Assembly (NCBI RefSeq): GCF_000369625.1
Contig: NZ_KB850113.1
Location: 215,850 to 279,849 of the forward strand
Direction of reading: 5' to 3'
Length of the DNA stretch: 64,000 nt
From: Acinetobacter variabilis
GTDB taxonomy: Bacteria; Pseudomonadota; Gammaproteobacteria; Pseudomonadales; Moraxellaceae
The translations under genes were made by a program, and so were the position numbers. Every line of letters begins with the position of its first letter. The first letter of the stretch is position 1. Positions 1-9,277 of the stretch are shown here, in pieces. Below the pieces are notes generated by a model. That model saw only the letters and a list, made by a program, of their open reading frames with translations. It ran no database searches and was not told the origin of the DNA.

Positions 1-1
1 C

Positions 2-1180
2 ACTGCACTGTGTTTTTTTAGTCTAGGTTTTAGTACAGCTGCCTGGGCACCATTAATTCCTTATGCGCAGCAGCGCTTATTGCTGAACCATGCTGACTTT
101 GGTTTACTTTTGCTATGTGCCGGAGTTGGCTCAATGCTGGCCATGCCATTGGCAGGTCGTATGGCGAGCAAGTTTGGTTGCCGTACAGTACTGGCTGTTA
201 TTCTGGCTGCATTTCTGTTCATCTTGCCAGCGCTAGCGATTAGTCCTACCAGCTTGATGATGGCAATTACCTTGTTTTTCTTTGGCGCCAGTGCTGGTGC
301 TTTGGGGGTAACCGTAAATATTCAGGCTGCCCAGATTGAAAAACTCATGGATAAAAGCTTGATGTCGGGTTTCCATGGCGTATGTAGCTTGGGTGGCCTG
401 GTCGGTGTATTGGGCATGACCACGTTAATGGGATTTGGTCTGGCACCTTTAACTGGCGCACTGGTCGTAAGTGTGATGTTGCTTGCGATTACGATGCTGG
501 CAATTCCATTCTGCTTAAGTGGTCAGTCATCAACTACAGAAGAGGCTACTACAATAGAAAAACCTGCGAAAAAAGCGCTACCAACATTCGCAATTTTAGG
601 TATTGGCCTGATCTGTTTTGTATCCTTCCTGTCTGAAGGTGCAGCGATGGACTGGAGCGGTATTTATCTGGCAACCCAGTTTAACGTACCTGCAGCGCAT
701 ACCGGTCTGGCTTATAGTTTCTTTGCTGGCTTGATGGTGCTTGGACGTTTTAGCGGTCATCTCATCATTCAAAGCTTGGGTGAAAAAACTACTATCTTAC
801 TAAGTGCTTTGCTGGCTGCAGCAGGCTTATTTATGGTGATCTTTGCACCAGTATGGCAAGTCGTTTTAACTGGTTATGCGATCTTGGGTCTAGGTAGTGC
901 TAACATCGTCCCATTGATGTTCTCTCGTGCAGGACGTCAAAAATCTATGGCTTCTCATGTAGCATTATCCTATGTATCGGTATTTGCTTATACCGGGTCA
1001 TTGATCGGACCAGCGCTAGTAGGTTTCGGTAGTGAAATTATCGGTTTACGTTTAGTGTTTACAGTCATCGCAGTTGCTTTAATGAGTATTGTAATCCTGA
1101 ACCATCTAACTGCTGGGCACAAAGAATCAGAAAAAGCAGAAGGTCTTATTGCCGGCCTAAATCACAAAACACCAGCATAA
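2..1180 (+). CDS. MFS transporter, 5' end outside window
   Basis: The reading frame is open from the first bases of the window, so the start codon lies upstream. The TTG at 80 is not the true start, because in-frame residues before it (an aromatic, Gly/Ser-rich helix) already look like transmembrane segment 1. About 390 residues are visible, with roughly eleven hydrophobic helices and the loop motif GRMASKFGCR after helix 2, typical of the major facilitator superfamily. The helix pattern resembles the YbjJ-like branch of sugar/drug transporters, but no substrate can be read. It ends in a strong terminator and converges on otsA. Confidence 0.85.
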   Translation, partial: TALCFFSLGFSTAAWAPLIPYAQQRLLLNHADFGLLLLCAGVGSMLAMPLAGRMASKFGCRTVLAVILAAFLFILPALAISPTSLMMAITLFFFGASAGALGVTVNIQAAQIEKLMDKSLMSGFHGVCSLGGLVGVLGMTTLMGFGLAPLTGALVVSVMLLAITMLAIPFCLSGQSSTTEEATTIEKPAKKALPTFAILGIGLICFVSFLSEGAAMDWSGIYLATQFNVPAAHTGLAYSFFAGLMVLGRFSGHLIIQSLGEKTTILLSALLAAAGLFMVIFAPVWQVVLTGYAILGLGSANIVPLMFSRAGRQKSMASHVALSYVSVFAYTGSLIGPALVGFGSEIIGLRLVFTVIAVALMSIVILNHLTAGHKESEKAEGLIAGLNHKTPA

Positions 1181-1195
1181 AGCTGGTGTTTTTTT
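1168..1195 (+). terminator. Intrinsic terminator of MFS gene
   Basis: The 9-bp stem aacaccagc / gctggtgtt (1168-1176 and 1182-1190) is followed by a T run. The stop codon of the MFS gene lies in the loop. On the other strand it could also serve otsA. Confidence 0.85.
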
Positions 1196-1211
1196 ATAGG
1201 CTTTTCAGACC

Positions 1212-2645
1212 TTAGGCATGCATATTGAACTGGGTCGAAATGCCTTTGGCCACTGGTCGATAAATTCGCAAGCTTTGTGATTTTTTCAGATCAGACAGGA
1301 ACTGATCACGCCAGCGAATGATATCGAAATTCTTCAAGCCTTGCTGTAAATAGCGGTAACGTTCCAAACGTTCCGACTTAGGCATACGCAAGGCTCTTTT
1401 CAAGGCTTTGGCCATACTGTCCTGATCATAAGGATCGACCAGTAAGGCTTCTTTCATTTGCTCGGCAGCCCCGGCATATTTAGACAGAATTAATACGCCA
1501 GGATCAAGCGGGTCTTGCGCAGCAATATATTCTTTGGCCACCAGATTCATCCCGTCACGGATTGAATTCACCCAGCAAATATCTGCCTTACGGTAGAGCT
1601 GCATCAGGGCTTCATGACCTAAAGTGTCATAGCTACAGTCAAAAGGCAGCCAGTTTGCATTGCCATGCTGATGGTTTAAATTCTGCACCGCAGCCTGGAA
1701 CTGTTCATAGAGTTTTTTATAGCTGTTCACATCCAGTCGGCATGGGCAGGCAATCTGTAATTGCTGGAACTGATTTTTAAATTCAGGCTGTTCATCCAGC
1801 AACTCCTGGAATGCATGAATTTTCTCCAGTAGCCCTTTACTGTAGTCAATCCGGTCAACCGAAATAATGGTCTTATGGGCATGTGCTTTATCCAGATCAA
1901 AGGGCAGGTCAGTAACTTGACTCTCAGCAGCCTGCTTCTGAATTTGTGCCGGATGTACACCGATTGGATAAGCTTTCACATAAATCCGTTTAGACTGATA
2001 ACTCAGGATTTCATCATTGCGATGCTGAATATTTAATACCTGTTCCAAGAAATCAATACAGTTGGCCTGATCGCGTGGAGTTTGCAGGCCGATGACATCA
2101 AAATCTGCCAGATGCCGGGCCAGTTCCTGGTAAGGAGGCAGTGTTTGCCAAAGTTTCAGTTCCGGGAAAGGAATGTGCAGGAAGAATCCAATCCGGTTGC
2201 GCATGCCTAATTTACGGCAGTAATGGGCCACACTCAGGAAATGATAATCATGAATCCAGATGATGTCATGCGGTGAAGCCACCTGTTTCAGGTGTTTGGC
2301 AAAACGCAAATTGACATCTTTATAGGTTTTAAAATCCTGTGGCTGATATTCAACACGTTGATGCTGGTCATGCATTAATGGCCATAAGGCATTATTAGAA
2401 AAACCACAATAATAACCCTGGTACTGGGCTTCGCTCAGTGCACTGGTATGATATTCCACATTCTGATGTTTCAGAATCTGAAATTTCTGTTCCTTGTTCT
2501 GGTCAACTCTGGAGCTATTCCATCCAACCCAGATACCGCCTATATCTTGCAATGCATCCTGCAATGCAACAGCCAATCCACCAGCCTTCATACTTTCTGG
2601 GTTAGGTAGATTCACACGGTTTGATAACACAATGAGTTTAGACAT
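1212..2645 (-). CDS. otsA: Trehalose-6-phosphate synthase OtsA
   Basis: This 477-residue GT20 glycosyltransferase condenses UDP-glucose and glucose-6-phosphate to trehalose-6-phosphate in the cytoplasm. The protein begins SKLIVLSNRV, contains the early GGLAVAL donor-site loop, WIHDYHF and the late motif RDGMNLVAKEY, all typical of OtsA. The ATG at 2645 is chosen over the longer frame to 2681 because GGAG lies about 7 nt upstream and because it overlaps the otsB stop by 8 nt (ATGTCTAA). This implies translational coupling with otsB. OtsA and OtsB together make trehalose, an osmoprotectant in Acinetobacter. Confidence 0.95.
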   Translation of the reverse strand: MSKLIVLSNRVNLPNPESMKAGGLAVALQDALQDIGGIWVGWNSSRVDQNKEQKFQILKHQNVEYHTSALSEAQYQGYYCGFSNNALWPLMHDQHQRVEYQPQDFKTYKDVNLRFAKHLKQVASPHDIIWIHDYHFLSVAHYCRKLGMRNRIGFFLHIPFPELKLWQTLPPYQELARHLADFDVIGLQTPRDQANCIDFLEQVLNIQHRNDEILSYQSKRIYVKAYPIGVHPAQIQKQAAESQVTDLPFDLDKAHAHKTIISVDRIDYSKGLLEKIHAFQELLDEQPEFKNQFQQLQIACPCRLDVNSYKKLYEQFQAAVQNLNHQHGNANWLPFDCSYDTLGHEALMQLYRKADICWVNSIRDGMNLVAKEYIAAQDPLDPGVLILSKYAGAAEQMKEALLVDPYDQDSMAKALKRALRMPKSERLERYRYLQQGLKNFDIIRWRDQFLSDLKKSQSLRIYRPVAKGISTQFNMHA

Positions 2646-3480
2646 GTGATTTCTCCAATGGTTGTTGTTCTTGTACTTCAATTACATTTAAAAATTCTTT
2701 CAGGAAGGCCTGAACTTGAGAGACGTTCTCCAGTCTGTACCGTGCTAGGGTCTGGCCAAGGCCTACTTTGATTGAGCAGCCGTGAAGGGCATTAATGACC
2801 TTGAATCCGGCTTCATCGGTCAGGTCATCACCAATAAACATGGGATAATGATCAGTGAGATGGTATTGCTGAATAATCTGTTGAATCGCTGAACCTTTAT
2901 TGGCGCCTTTGGGCACCAGTTCAAAAACATACTTGCCAGCTTTTAACTCAAAGTCGGAAAACTGGTTGAGACATTCCAGCGCAAAAGCATGTACGCGATC
3001 TTCTAGTTGAGGATGTTCACGAAAATGTAGCGCAACAGAATAATCTTTAACCTCGATCCGCAAATCAGGGATTTGAACTGCCTGTTCCTGAATATATTGT
3101 TTTAGGGCTTGTAGCTGCGGCTTATTTAAAGAGATTAATGTCTTTAAATCAGCTTGATAGATTAATTCCAGACCATGTGATCCAGCGATATTCCATTGCA
3201 GAGGGTGAATAAGTTTTTGTGTTTGTAAAATCGAACGACCAGTAACTAATATCAGCTGAATATATTGTTGTAAATTTTCCAATATATTTATAATTTCAGG
3301 ATGAATTATACTTTTATCTGGATCTGGGTGAAATTCAGAGATTGTTCCGTCAATATCAAGAAATAAAACAACCTGATTTGAGTCCATATTCAGGTTGCAA
3401 TCATTTAAAATCATCTTTGGCGATATATAAGATGAGCTAGATGAATCTTCTAAATTTTGTTCCCTATGTATGTCTGACAT
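2638..3480 (-). CDS. otsB: Trehalose-6-phosphate phosphatase OtsB
   Basis: This HAD-superfamily phosphatase of about 280 residues removes phosphate from trehalose-6-phosphate. The nucleophile motif FLDIDGT lies near residue 41, and the C-terminal Mg-binding motif is GDDLTDE. It is the first gene of the otsB-otsA operon. The ATG at 3480 is preferred over the upstream in-frame ATG at 3498 because AGGTGGA sits just ahead of it. An N-terminal stretch of about 35 residues rich in Ser precedes the catalytic domain. Confidence 0.93.
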   Translation of the reverse strand: MSDIHREQNLEDSSSSSYISPKMILNDCNLNMDSNQVVLFLDIDGTISEFHPDPDKSIIHPEIINILENLQQYIQLILVTGRSILQTQKLIHPLQWNIAGSHGLELIYQADLKTLISLNKPQLQALKQYIQEQAVQIPDLRIEVKDYSVALHFREHPQLEDRVHAFALECLNQFSDFELKAGKYVFELVPKGANKGSAIQQIIQQYHLTDHYPMFIGDDLTDEAGFKVINALHGCSIKVGLGQTLARYRLENVSQVQAFLKEFLNVIEVQEQQPLEKSHV

Positions 3481-4048
3481 AAATCCACCTAAGTACATGA
3501 TATAAAGTAGATTAAAAATTAGAGTTAAACTGTGTGATTTTTAATCTAATTATTTTTATAACATATTCTATTTTTCAAAATGGCGTTAGGCGCAGAAAAG
3601 AAACACTTTTGACATGTAAAGTTACTTTGTAAAATTTGGAAATATTCAGTAGGAAAGATTGATATTCTTTGTATATTTGTAAAATAATTTTTCAGTGATT
3701 TTTAATATATTAATAATGATATTTAAGGTTGTGCATATTAAGTGATTGAGTAATTTTGAGTCCTATAAATAAGACTCTTTTGATTATTTAATGTGAAAAA
3801 TGGTTTTGATTTATATTTCTAGAAATTAATTCATCAGCTTTCTATTAAATAATAGGCATTAAATTAGAAATATTTGAAAACACATTTAATATAAAATAGA
3901 AATATAGCGCAGCCTATTAATTTTTTATTAAAGCCGGTTTTGAAAGGAAGTATAAATTATAAAATCTTGGTGCTACATAGAAGAGTTAGGGTTATATCGT
4001 TGAGAGACTAGGTGTAGACATAACCCCATAAAGAGGAGAGCAGAGTGC
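3481..4048. other. AT-rich intergenic region
   Basis: No coding frame with a credible start was found in this 570-nt stretch. It must hold the otsBA promoter, but I cannot place it. An inverted repeat gggttat / ataaccc around 3988-4026 just downstream of the small gene at 4049 may help end its transcript, although the loop is long and there is no clear T run. Confidence 0.4.
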
Positions 4049-4243
4049 TTATAGCTCTCTCCAAACATCGTTCTCATCTTTCAATGGAATAGTAAAGTTA
4101 AAGTCATCATCATTACTAACTAAAAGGCTGGTAGGCGTTTGCATCACAACTTTTAAAACAGTACCAGCTTCAAAAATAATCGGGTGACAGTTTTCCTTTT
4201 CCAAGGTCACTGGCTTAAGTAATTCAATCACAGAACTTTCCAT
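4049..4243 (-). CDS. Small hypothetical protein (64 aa)
   Basis: I do not recognise this gene. The likely product starts MESSVIELLKPV and is 64 residues, acidic at the C-terminus (NDDDFNF, KDENDVW). It is mostly beta-like in pattern, with no signal peptide or membrane helix. The frame continues upstream to 4342, but the ATG at 4243 has GGGAA about 8 nt upstream and the extra N-terminal residues look non-native. It stands alone between otsBA and the divergent sbmA gene. Its existence is supported only by the intact frame and plausible composition. Confidence 0.55.
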   Translation of the reverse strand: MESSVIELLKPVTLEKENCHPIIFEAGTVLKVVMQTPTSLLVSNDDDFNFTIPLKDENDVWREL

Positions 4244-4757
4244 ATTTTTATTCCCAAATATTGATACTTCGCTGTTTTTTAATCTTAACATAATTTTTGC
4301 AAATTTAACTAATTTTTGAAAAACCGAGACATAAGTCAACAAGTCGATCAGTTTTTTCTTAAAAAGCGCTTAAGTCGGTAAATTAAGGGGCTAAAAATTA
4401 AGATTTAATTTTCAAACGATTTGTGTTTCTTAAACCCGAACATTTTTAGTCCATTTACCGACGAAAAGAAGAGAAAAAGACAAACGGCGTCAAATAGTCA
4501 ATCTAGCGCAATATCTACTTGTCACTTTTTGACAGGCCAGTCATGATCTCCTTCATTCTATTGCATACGTTATGCGCTAATATTAAAGCAAGAATCATAT
4601 AATCTGATATTAATTTGGCTTTAGCGATTTTGTGTTTGTATGTAATTTTTTACATTGAATTGCAAATTTATGCTGCAGTTCGTTGAAAGTCTGAAAATAA
4701 GAATAAACTGTGCGTCATTTGGATGACCCGTACATCTATAAGGAGAATTAAGCCCCA
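4244..4757. other. Divergent intergenic region upstream of sbmA
   Basis: No gene was found in this stretch of about 510 nt. It should carry the promoters of the small gene at 4049 and of sbmA. AAGGAG at 4740-4745 is a ribosome binding site for sbmA, with a rather long 12-nt spacer. I see no recognisable operator. Confidence 0.4.
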
Positions 4758-5951
4758 ATGTTTAAGTCATTTTTTCCACAACCAGTGTGGTTTTTTAGTA
4801 GTCTGGTACTGTGGTTTCTGATCAATCTTGGCCTTTGGCATAGTGGTGGATCAGGCTGGGGTGTCTATTTAGGTATGACTGAAGGTTATCATGATCTTAA
4901 AATGCCGATAGGAATCAGCCGTTTCTGGGCGCCAAAATTTCTCTGGTTCTATCTCTGGTTTTTTGTAAGTACCGCGATATTCGCTACCTTCTGGTATTTT
5001 AAAGCGAAACATCCCTGGCAGCGCTGGTCCGTGTGGGGCTCGGCCTTTATCCTGTTCAATATCTGGTTTGGGGTGCAGGTTAATGTCGTCTTAAATGAAT
5101 GGTATAGCCCGTTCTATGACCAGATCCAGAATATGCTCACCCAAGGGGGCGGAGATGTCAGCCTATTATATCAAGGTGCATTGACCTTTATTTATATTGC
5201 CATGGTCTATGTCACGCTGGCGGTGTTTAACCTGTTCTTTGTCAGTCATTATGTATTCCGCTGGCGTACGGCGATGAATGACTACTATACGGCGCATTGG
5301 GAAAAGTTACGTCATATTGAAGGGGCGTCACAGCGTATTCAGGAAGATACCATGCGTTTTGCCAAAACTACGGAACAGCTGAGTGTCTCACTTATTGAAT
5401 CTCTGATGCTATTAATGGCTTTCCTGCCAATCCTGTATGAATTATCGAGTCATGTAAAAGTACTGCCGATTGTCGGTGAAATACCGCATGCATTAATGTG
5501 GGCGTCGATCGGTTGGGCAGTTATGGGAACTGTGATTTTAATGATTGTCGGAATGAAACTCCCTGGACTGGAATTCAATAATCAGAAAGTTGAAGCGGCT
5601 TATCGTAAAGAGCTGGTTTATGGTGAAGATTATGTTGACCGTGCTCACCCGCTCACCTTGCAAGAACTGTTTAGCCGGGTACGTAAGAATTATTTCCGGC
5701 TATATTTCCACTATGCCTATTTCAATATGGTTCGTATCTGGTATCTACAACTGGACAATATTTACGGATTATTTATTTTGTTTCCAAGTATTGCCGCGGG
5801 TACGATTACACTCGGTTTGATGATGCAGATCCTGAATGTTTTCGGTAAGGTTCGTGAGTCTTTCCAGTATCTGATTTTATCCTGGCCTACGATTATTGAA
5901 TTGCTCTCCATCTATAAACGTTTGAAAGCATTTGAATCCCATCTCGATTAA
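4758..5951 (+). CDS. sbmA: SbmA/BacA-like peptide transporter
   Basis: This inner-membrane protein of 397 residues is close to the roughly 406-residue length of E. coli SbmA. It shows the family's aromatic N-terminus ([13 protein letters not shown]), [12 protein letters not shown] and the WRTAMNDYY region, with about seven hydrophobic helices. SbmA/BacA proteins are proton-driven importers of peptides such as microcins, bleomycin and proline-rich antimicrobial peptides, built on an ABC-exporter-like membrane fold without an ATPase domain. There is no ATPase gene beside it. Its 3' end lies only 17 nt before an IS3 element that now separates it from its apparent terminator. Confidence 0.9.
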   Translation: MFKSFFPQPVWFFSSLVLWFLINLGLWHSGGSGWGVYLGMTEGYHDLKMPIGISRFWAPKFLWFYLWFFVSTAIFATFWYFKAKHPWQRWSVWGSAFILFNIWFGVQVNVVLNEWYSPFYDQIQNMLTQGGGDVSLLYQGALTFIYIAMVYVTLAVFNLFFVSHYVFRWRTAMNDYYTAHWEKLRHIEGASQRIQEDTMRFAKTTEQLSVSLIESLMLLMAFLPILYELSSHVKVLPIVGEIPHALMWASIGWAVMGTVILMIVGMKLPGLEFNNQKVEAAYRKELVYGEDYVDRAHPLTLQELFSRVRKNYFRLYFHYAYFNMVRIWYLQLDNIYGLFILFPSIAAGTITLGLMMQILNVFGKVRESFQYLILSWPTIIELLSIYKRLKAFESHLD

Positions 5952-6013
5952 TTTTTTCTTATATTCATTGTCTTGTCCTGAAATAGATTGACAGTATTCC
6001 ACTTCAAACCGAG

Positions 6014-6823
6014 TTAAGCAATTAGCTCGGTTTTAGTTTGCTCATACGTCTGATTCGGGGTGTTCATATTTAAACTTAAATGTGGTCTATAGCAATTATA
6101 AATCATAATAGATTCCGCAATTAAGTGATCTAACTCCTTCATGGTTTGACATCGTGTAATTAAAAACTCCTGCTTTAATATTCCATTAATCCGCTCTGCT
6201 AATGCATTCTGGTAACAGTCTCCTCCATCTGTCATAGAAGGACATACCCCATAATGGCGTAATGCCGATTGATATAGTTCAGAGCAATACTGAGAGCCTC
6301 TGTCTGAATGATGAATCATCCTTGTCGCTCGATCCGTCACATGCTGCATCGCCATATGTAGAGCCTGCACAACATTCTCCGCACGCATATCATTCGATAA
6401 CTTATAACCTTTAATCTGACGGGTATAAGCATCTGTCACTAAGGATAAATAATGTACGCCTTCAGCACTCTCAACATAAGTAATATCACTAACAAAGACT
6501 TCGTTGGCTTGCACTGCTGAATAATCCTTTAATAAATTTGGATGCTTCTTCATCCAATGCTTGCTATCCGTAGTTTTTGTATAGCGACGCTTGGGGCGAA
6601 TCAATAAATTATGCTCTTTCAATATTTTAAATAACTGATCCCGTCCACACTTTAAACCACGCTGCAACAATTTGCCTTTAATAAGCCAATACAGCTTACG
6701 TGTTCCGATACTTGGCATGAGACAACGATATTCCATAACCAACTCAAGTATTTGTTCAGTTGCTTGTGCAGTCATTTGAGCACGTTTTTCTGCTTGATAA
6801 TAAGCTTGTCGGGTGATTCCCAA
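6014..6823 (-). CDS. IS3-family transposase OrfB (DDE domain)
   Basis: This is the catalytic part of the transposase. It has an HTH_21-like N-terminus (GTRKLYWLI) followed by an rve integrase domain with SDITYVE, HHSDRGSQY and ALAERINGILKQE supplying the D, D and E residues. The frame is open further upstream (SVSRYCQWLGITRQ), overlapping the end of orfA. The active product is therefore probably an OrfAB fusion made by -1 slippage at the A-rich run just before the orfA stop. The TTG at 6823 is only a nominal start. Confidence 0.9.
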   Translation of the reverse strand: MGITRQAYYQAEKRAQMTAQATEQILELVMEYRCLMPSIGTRKLYWLIKGKLLQRGLKCGRDQLFKILKEHNLLIRPKRRYTKTTDSKHWMKKHPNLLKDYSAVQANEVFVSDITYVESAEGVHYLSLVTDAYTRQIKGYKLSNDMRAENVVQALHMAMQHVTDRATRMIHHSDRGSQYCSELYQSALRHYGVCPSMTDGGDCYQNALAERINGILKQEFLITRCQTMKELDHLIAESIMIYNCYRPHLSLNMNTPNQTYEQTKTELIA

Positions 6824-6846
6824 CCACTGACAATAACGTGAAACGC

Positions 6847-7236
6847 TTAGTCTTCTTTGGCTTTGCCAATCTTTGAAACGTGCTCGGTATACTTTTTTCC
6901 AAGATCAGTCCCACATTCTTTATCAATGTGATAAATCACATCCTGAATAAATTCAGTTTTAAGCTTTTCTGCGGCTAACTGCTTTTCTAATTGGCGGATT
7001 CGTTGTTGGGGGGTTAATTGGCGTTTAGAAGAAGTCGGCATATTCGAAGTCCAGTCCTGTTGTCCGTGCTTGCGTAACCATACCAGCACAGTTGATCTTC
7101 CTTGAATACCATATTTTGCCTGAGCTTGTTTATAAGTAATTTGCCCTTTTTCTACTTCATGTACAACCATCATTTTAAAGGCGAAGCTATAATCACGTTG
7201 TGTGCGTTTAACTCGTTGTTCTTGTGCATGTTCCAT
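6847..7236 (-). CDS. IS3-family transposase OrfA
   Basis: This 129-residue protein has a helix-turn-helix DNA-binding region (KAQAKYGIQGRSTVLVWL-like) and a C-terminal leucine-zipper stretch (RIRQLEKQLAAEKL) typical of IS3 OrfA. It starts just inside the right terminal repeat. The 3' end has AAAG tracts ahead of the stop where -1 slippage into orfB is expected. That slippage is an inference from the family, not something shown here. Confidence 0.9.
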   Translation of the reverse strand: MEHAQEQRVKRTQRDYSFAFKMMVVHEVEKGQITYKQAQAKYGIQGRSTVLVWLRKHGQQDWTSNMPTSSKRQLTPQQRIRQLEKQLAAEKLKTEFIQDVIYHIDKECGTDLGKKYTEHVSKIGKAKED

Positions 7237-7292
7237 AAAATAAGTCTCTTAAGGTGTAAACTTATTTCAGGACGGGACACATAGACAATTTT

Positions 7293-7326
7293 AAAAGCCA
7301 GACCAGCATAGGTTTGGCTTTTTTAT
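7293..7326 (+). terminator. Terminator, probably ancestral sbmA terminator
   Basis: The 12-bp stem aaaagccagacc / ggtttggctttt, with one G-T pair, is followed by T's. It lies 13 nt past the right end of the IS. Removing the IS would place it about 30 nt after the sbmA stop. Confidence 0.75.
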
Positions 7327-7881
7327 TGATTAATTTTTATTCAACATCAAATTGAAAATTACGATCTGCAGAAGTACAAAAAAATAGGATGAGTGGTACC
7401 CAAACATCCCAGTATTAGGGTATTCAAGCTATTTTTTTGTCTAGAATTTTAAAGGCCAGCCAGGGTGGTGTTTAATTTCCAATAATATAGCGTATAAAAA
7501 CAATTAGTGTACGTAAAGGAAATTATTCAAATTATAATCTCATTCAGACAGCGATAGAGAGCATAATTGCCGTTATTGTCCATGATAATAATATCTCTAA
7601 TTTTTGTTGAATGAGTAACCGGAGAACTGATCTGTTTCTTCGGTTTTTTATATCTTTTTTCTACTGCTTCATCTTTCAATTGATGAGTAATCCAGCGTAT
7701 TTATTGATATTGAAGAATGTTAATTTGATCAATTTATTTGGGCTTTAAGCTAGATGAATTAGGCACTCTATTTCCCATTTTTAGTGATAGTTCTCACTAT
7801 ATTTTTATATTTATCAATCTGTTGAGATTGTTGTTTTAGCATATTTGCTATATGTTATAGAGGCCTGGGGGGAGATAAGCA
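7327..7881. other. Intergenic region with one doubtful short frame
   Basis: No convincing gene lies in these 555 nt. On the minus strand a frame at 7527-7679 (50 codons from a TTG, ending in TGA) reads like protein (for example MDNNGNYALYRCLNE). It lacks an ATG and a clear ribosome site and may be a gene remnant. Confidence 0.35.
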
Positions 7882-8865
7882 GTGAAGCTAAAATTAATAA
7901 TTCCAACAATATGTGTAGCAAGTCTGGCTGGATGTAACAGTATTCAGCAAATGAAATCAGATATGCAGCATCCTTATGCAAGTCCTCAAGAACTGATCGT
8001 TAAAAGAAACCTGAATCAAGCTGACGGTTCGGCAAAAGAATATGTTTATTCATGGGAAAAATCCAAGCAGCATTTAGAGCCACAATCCCTCTATCCACGA
8101 ACCACTTTAAGCCAGTACTGTCATGAACAGGGCGGCAAGTTTTCTCTGTTATACAAAAGCCAGTTAGCTTCAGTAAAAGATTCTGCCCAGAAGAACCGTT
8201 TAAGCAAAAACCGTTATGTCACCCAAGGCATTGGTGCCTATCAATGTACAATGCCTCAAGGGCAAAACTGGATTGTTTCTATTGAGCCGATTGCTGAACG
8301 TCAGCTAGATAAGAATAATACTACCCGTGTAGTCCGGATCCTGAGCAAACTTCAAAGCCCAGCTGAAGCGCGTCATTTCTATCAGGGCCATAAGACTACG
8401 ACTAAGTCTAATAAAATTGTCGAGAAGAATGCAGCCAAAACCTCAGTCAAAGATGAGAAAAAGGAATTAGATAAAAAAGAAGCCGATAAGAAAGAAATAA
8501 AAATACCTGCTGTTGAACCGACAGTGGTTGCTGTCCCTGCTGCTCGTACAACTAGTATCGAAACGCCACAACAGCAACAGATGAAATTGTATGTAGCTGC
8601 ACGTCGTGATATCAATAGCGGTAAGAACCTGAACAATGCCTGCAATAATGCCCAGCGTGCCTATAACTATGGCAAATTACAGGGTACAGAAGGAACACGT
8701 GTCTATACTGAATCAGGTATGTTAGTGGCACGCTGTTTAAGCAGTATTCCAGTCTATGCTAACCGTATTCCAAATTCCAAGGTCCAGGCCAAACGAGTAC
8801 TGCAGAATCTGGCCACCAACTATAACCATACTGGGGCGAAGAATAAGTTGAGACAGTTAAAATAA
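7882..8865 (+). CDS. Putative lipoprotein, unknown function
   Basis: This 327-residue protein begins at GTG with a purine-rich ribosome site (gggggga) upstream. The N-terminus is a lipoprotein signal with lipobox LAGC and Cys18 as the predicted lipidation site. Residues ~60-170 form a first domain. A Lys/Glu-rich linker lies around 185-212, and the C-terminal region from ~235 carries Asn- and Ala-rich helices (NNACNNAQRAYNYG) that resemble a short helical-repeat domain. I do not recognise the family. It stands alone between the IS3 element and the peptidase genes. Confidence 0.75.
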   Translation: MKLKLIIPTICVASLAGCNSIQQMKSDMQHPYASPQELIVKRNLNQADGSAKEYVYSWEKSKQHLEPQSLYPRTTLSQYCHEQGGKFSLLYKSQLASVKDSAQKNRLSKNRYVTQGIGAYQCTMPQGQNWIVSIEPIAERQLDKNNTTRVVRILSKLQSPAEARHFYQGHKTTTKSNKIVEKNAAKTSVKDEKKELDKKEADKKEIKIPAVEPTVVAVPAARTTSIETPQQQQMKLYVAARRDINSGKNLNNACNNAQRAYNYGKLQGTEGTRVYTESGMLVARCLSSIPVYANRIPNSKVQAKRVLQNLATNYNHTGAKNKLRQLK

Positions 8866-9241
8866 GTCTATTATTTTCACATGCAGTTTGATCATTTATT
8901 TAGCAGAGTAGATGCACATGAAAAGTCATCTACTTTAAGGATTGGTGATATTGAAAAAAGTATTTCTTAAGCATAGGCGAACTTAAAAATAATATTTTTC
9001 TTTTGAATAACAATGATAGAAGATAAATAGTTATCCTATTGATAGGAATAAAAATTAATTAGTACTAGGTTGCAAATCGAACCTTATTTCACAGTGAATC
9101 TCCCATCGCCATCTCAGATTTTCTCTTCTATATCTCCTGTTAAATACAAGCTAATTCAACGGCATATTCTAGAAATTATTGGTATATCTTTTGCTTAAAA
9201 ATTATCAGTCTTGTGCTTATGGACTGAGCAAGAAAAACTAA
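8866..9241. other. Intergenic region, nothing recognised
   Basis: These 376 AT-rich nucleotides separate the lipoprotein gene from the first M13 peptidase. I see no frame, hairpin terminator or repeat that I can support. Confidence 0.4.
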
Positions 9242-9277
9242 TTGATTTTTAACATACACAATAATGAGATTTATCGC

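Larger units (their letters stand above)
5969..7279 (-). mobile_element. Complete IS3-family insertion sequence
   Basis: The element is 1311 bp. Terminal inverted repeats of 25 bp lie at 5969-5993 and 7255-7279 and match at 20 of 25 positions; both begin TGTC and share the core GTCCTGAAATA. A 3-bp direct duplication CAT flanks it (5966-5968 and 7280-7282). It carries orfA and orfB in the -1 frame arrangement, with DDE residues intact. The 5'-TG ends, 3-bp duplication and two-frame transposase are all standard for the IS3 family. I cannot assign the exact IS name. All parts look intact, so it may be active. Confidence 0.93.

Noticed and set aside
80..82. TTG at 80 as start of the first transporter
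   Set aside because: The frame is open to base 2 and the upstream residues form the expected first membrane helix.
3609..3635. Plus-strand promoter-like TTGACA ... TAAAAT
   Set aside because: Spacing is only 15 nt, there is no plus-strand gene for over 1 kb, and AT-rich sequence gives such matches by chance.
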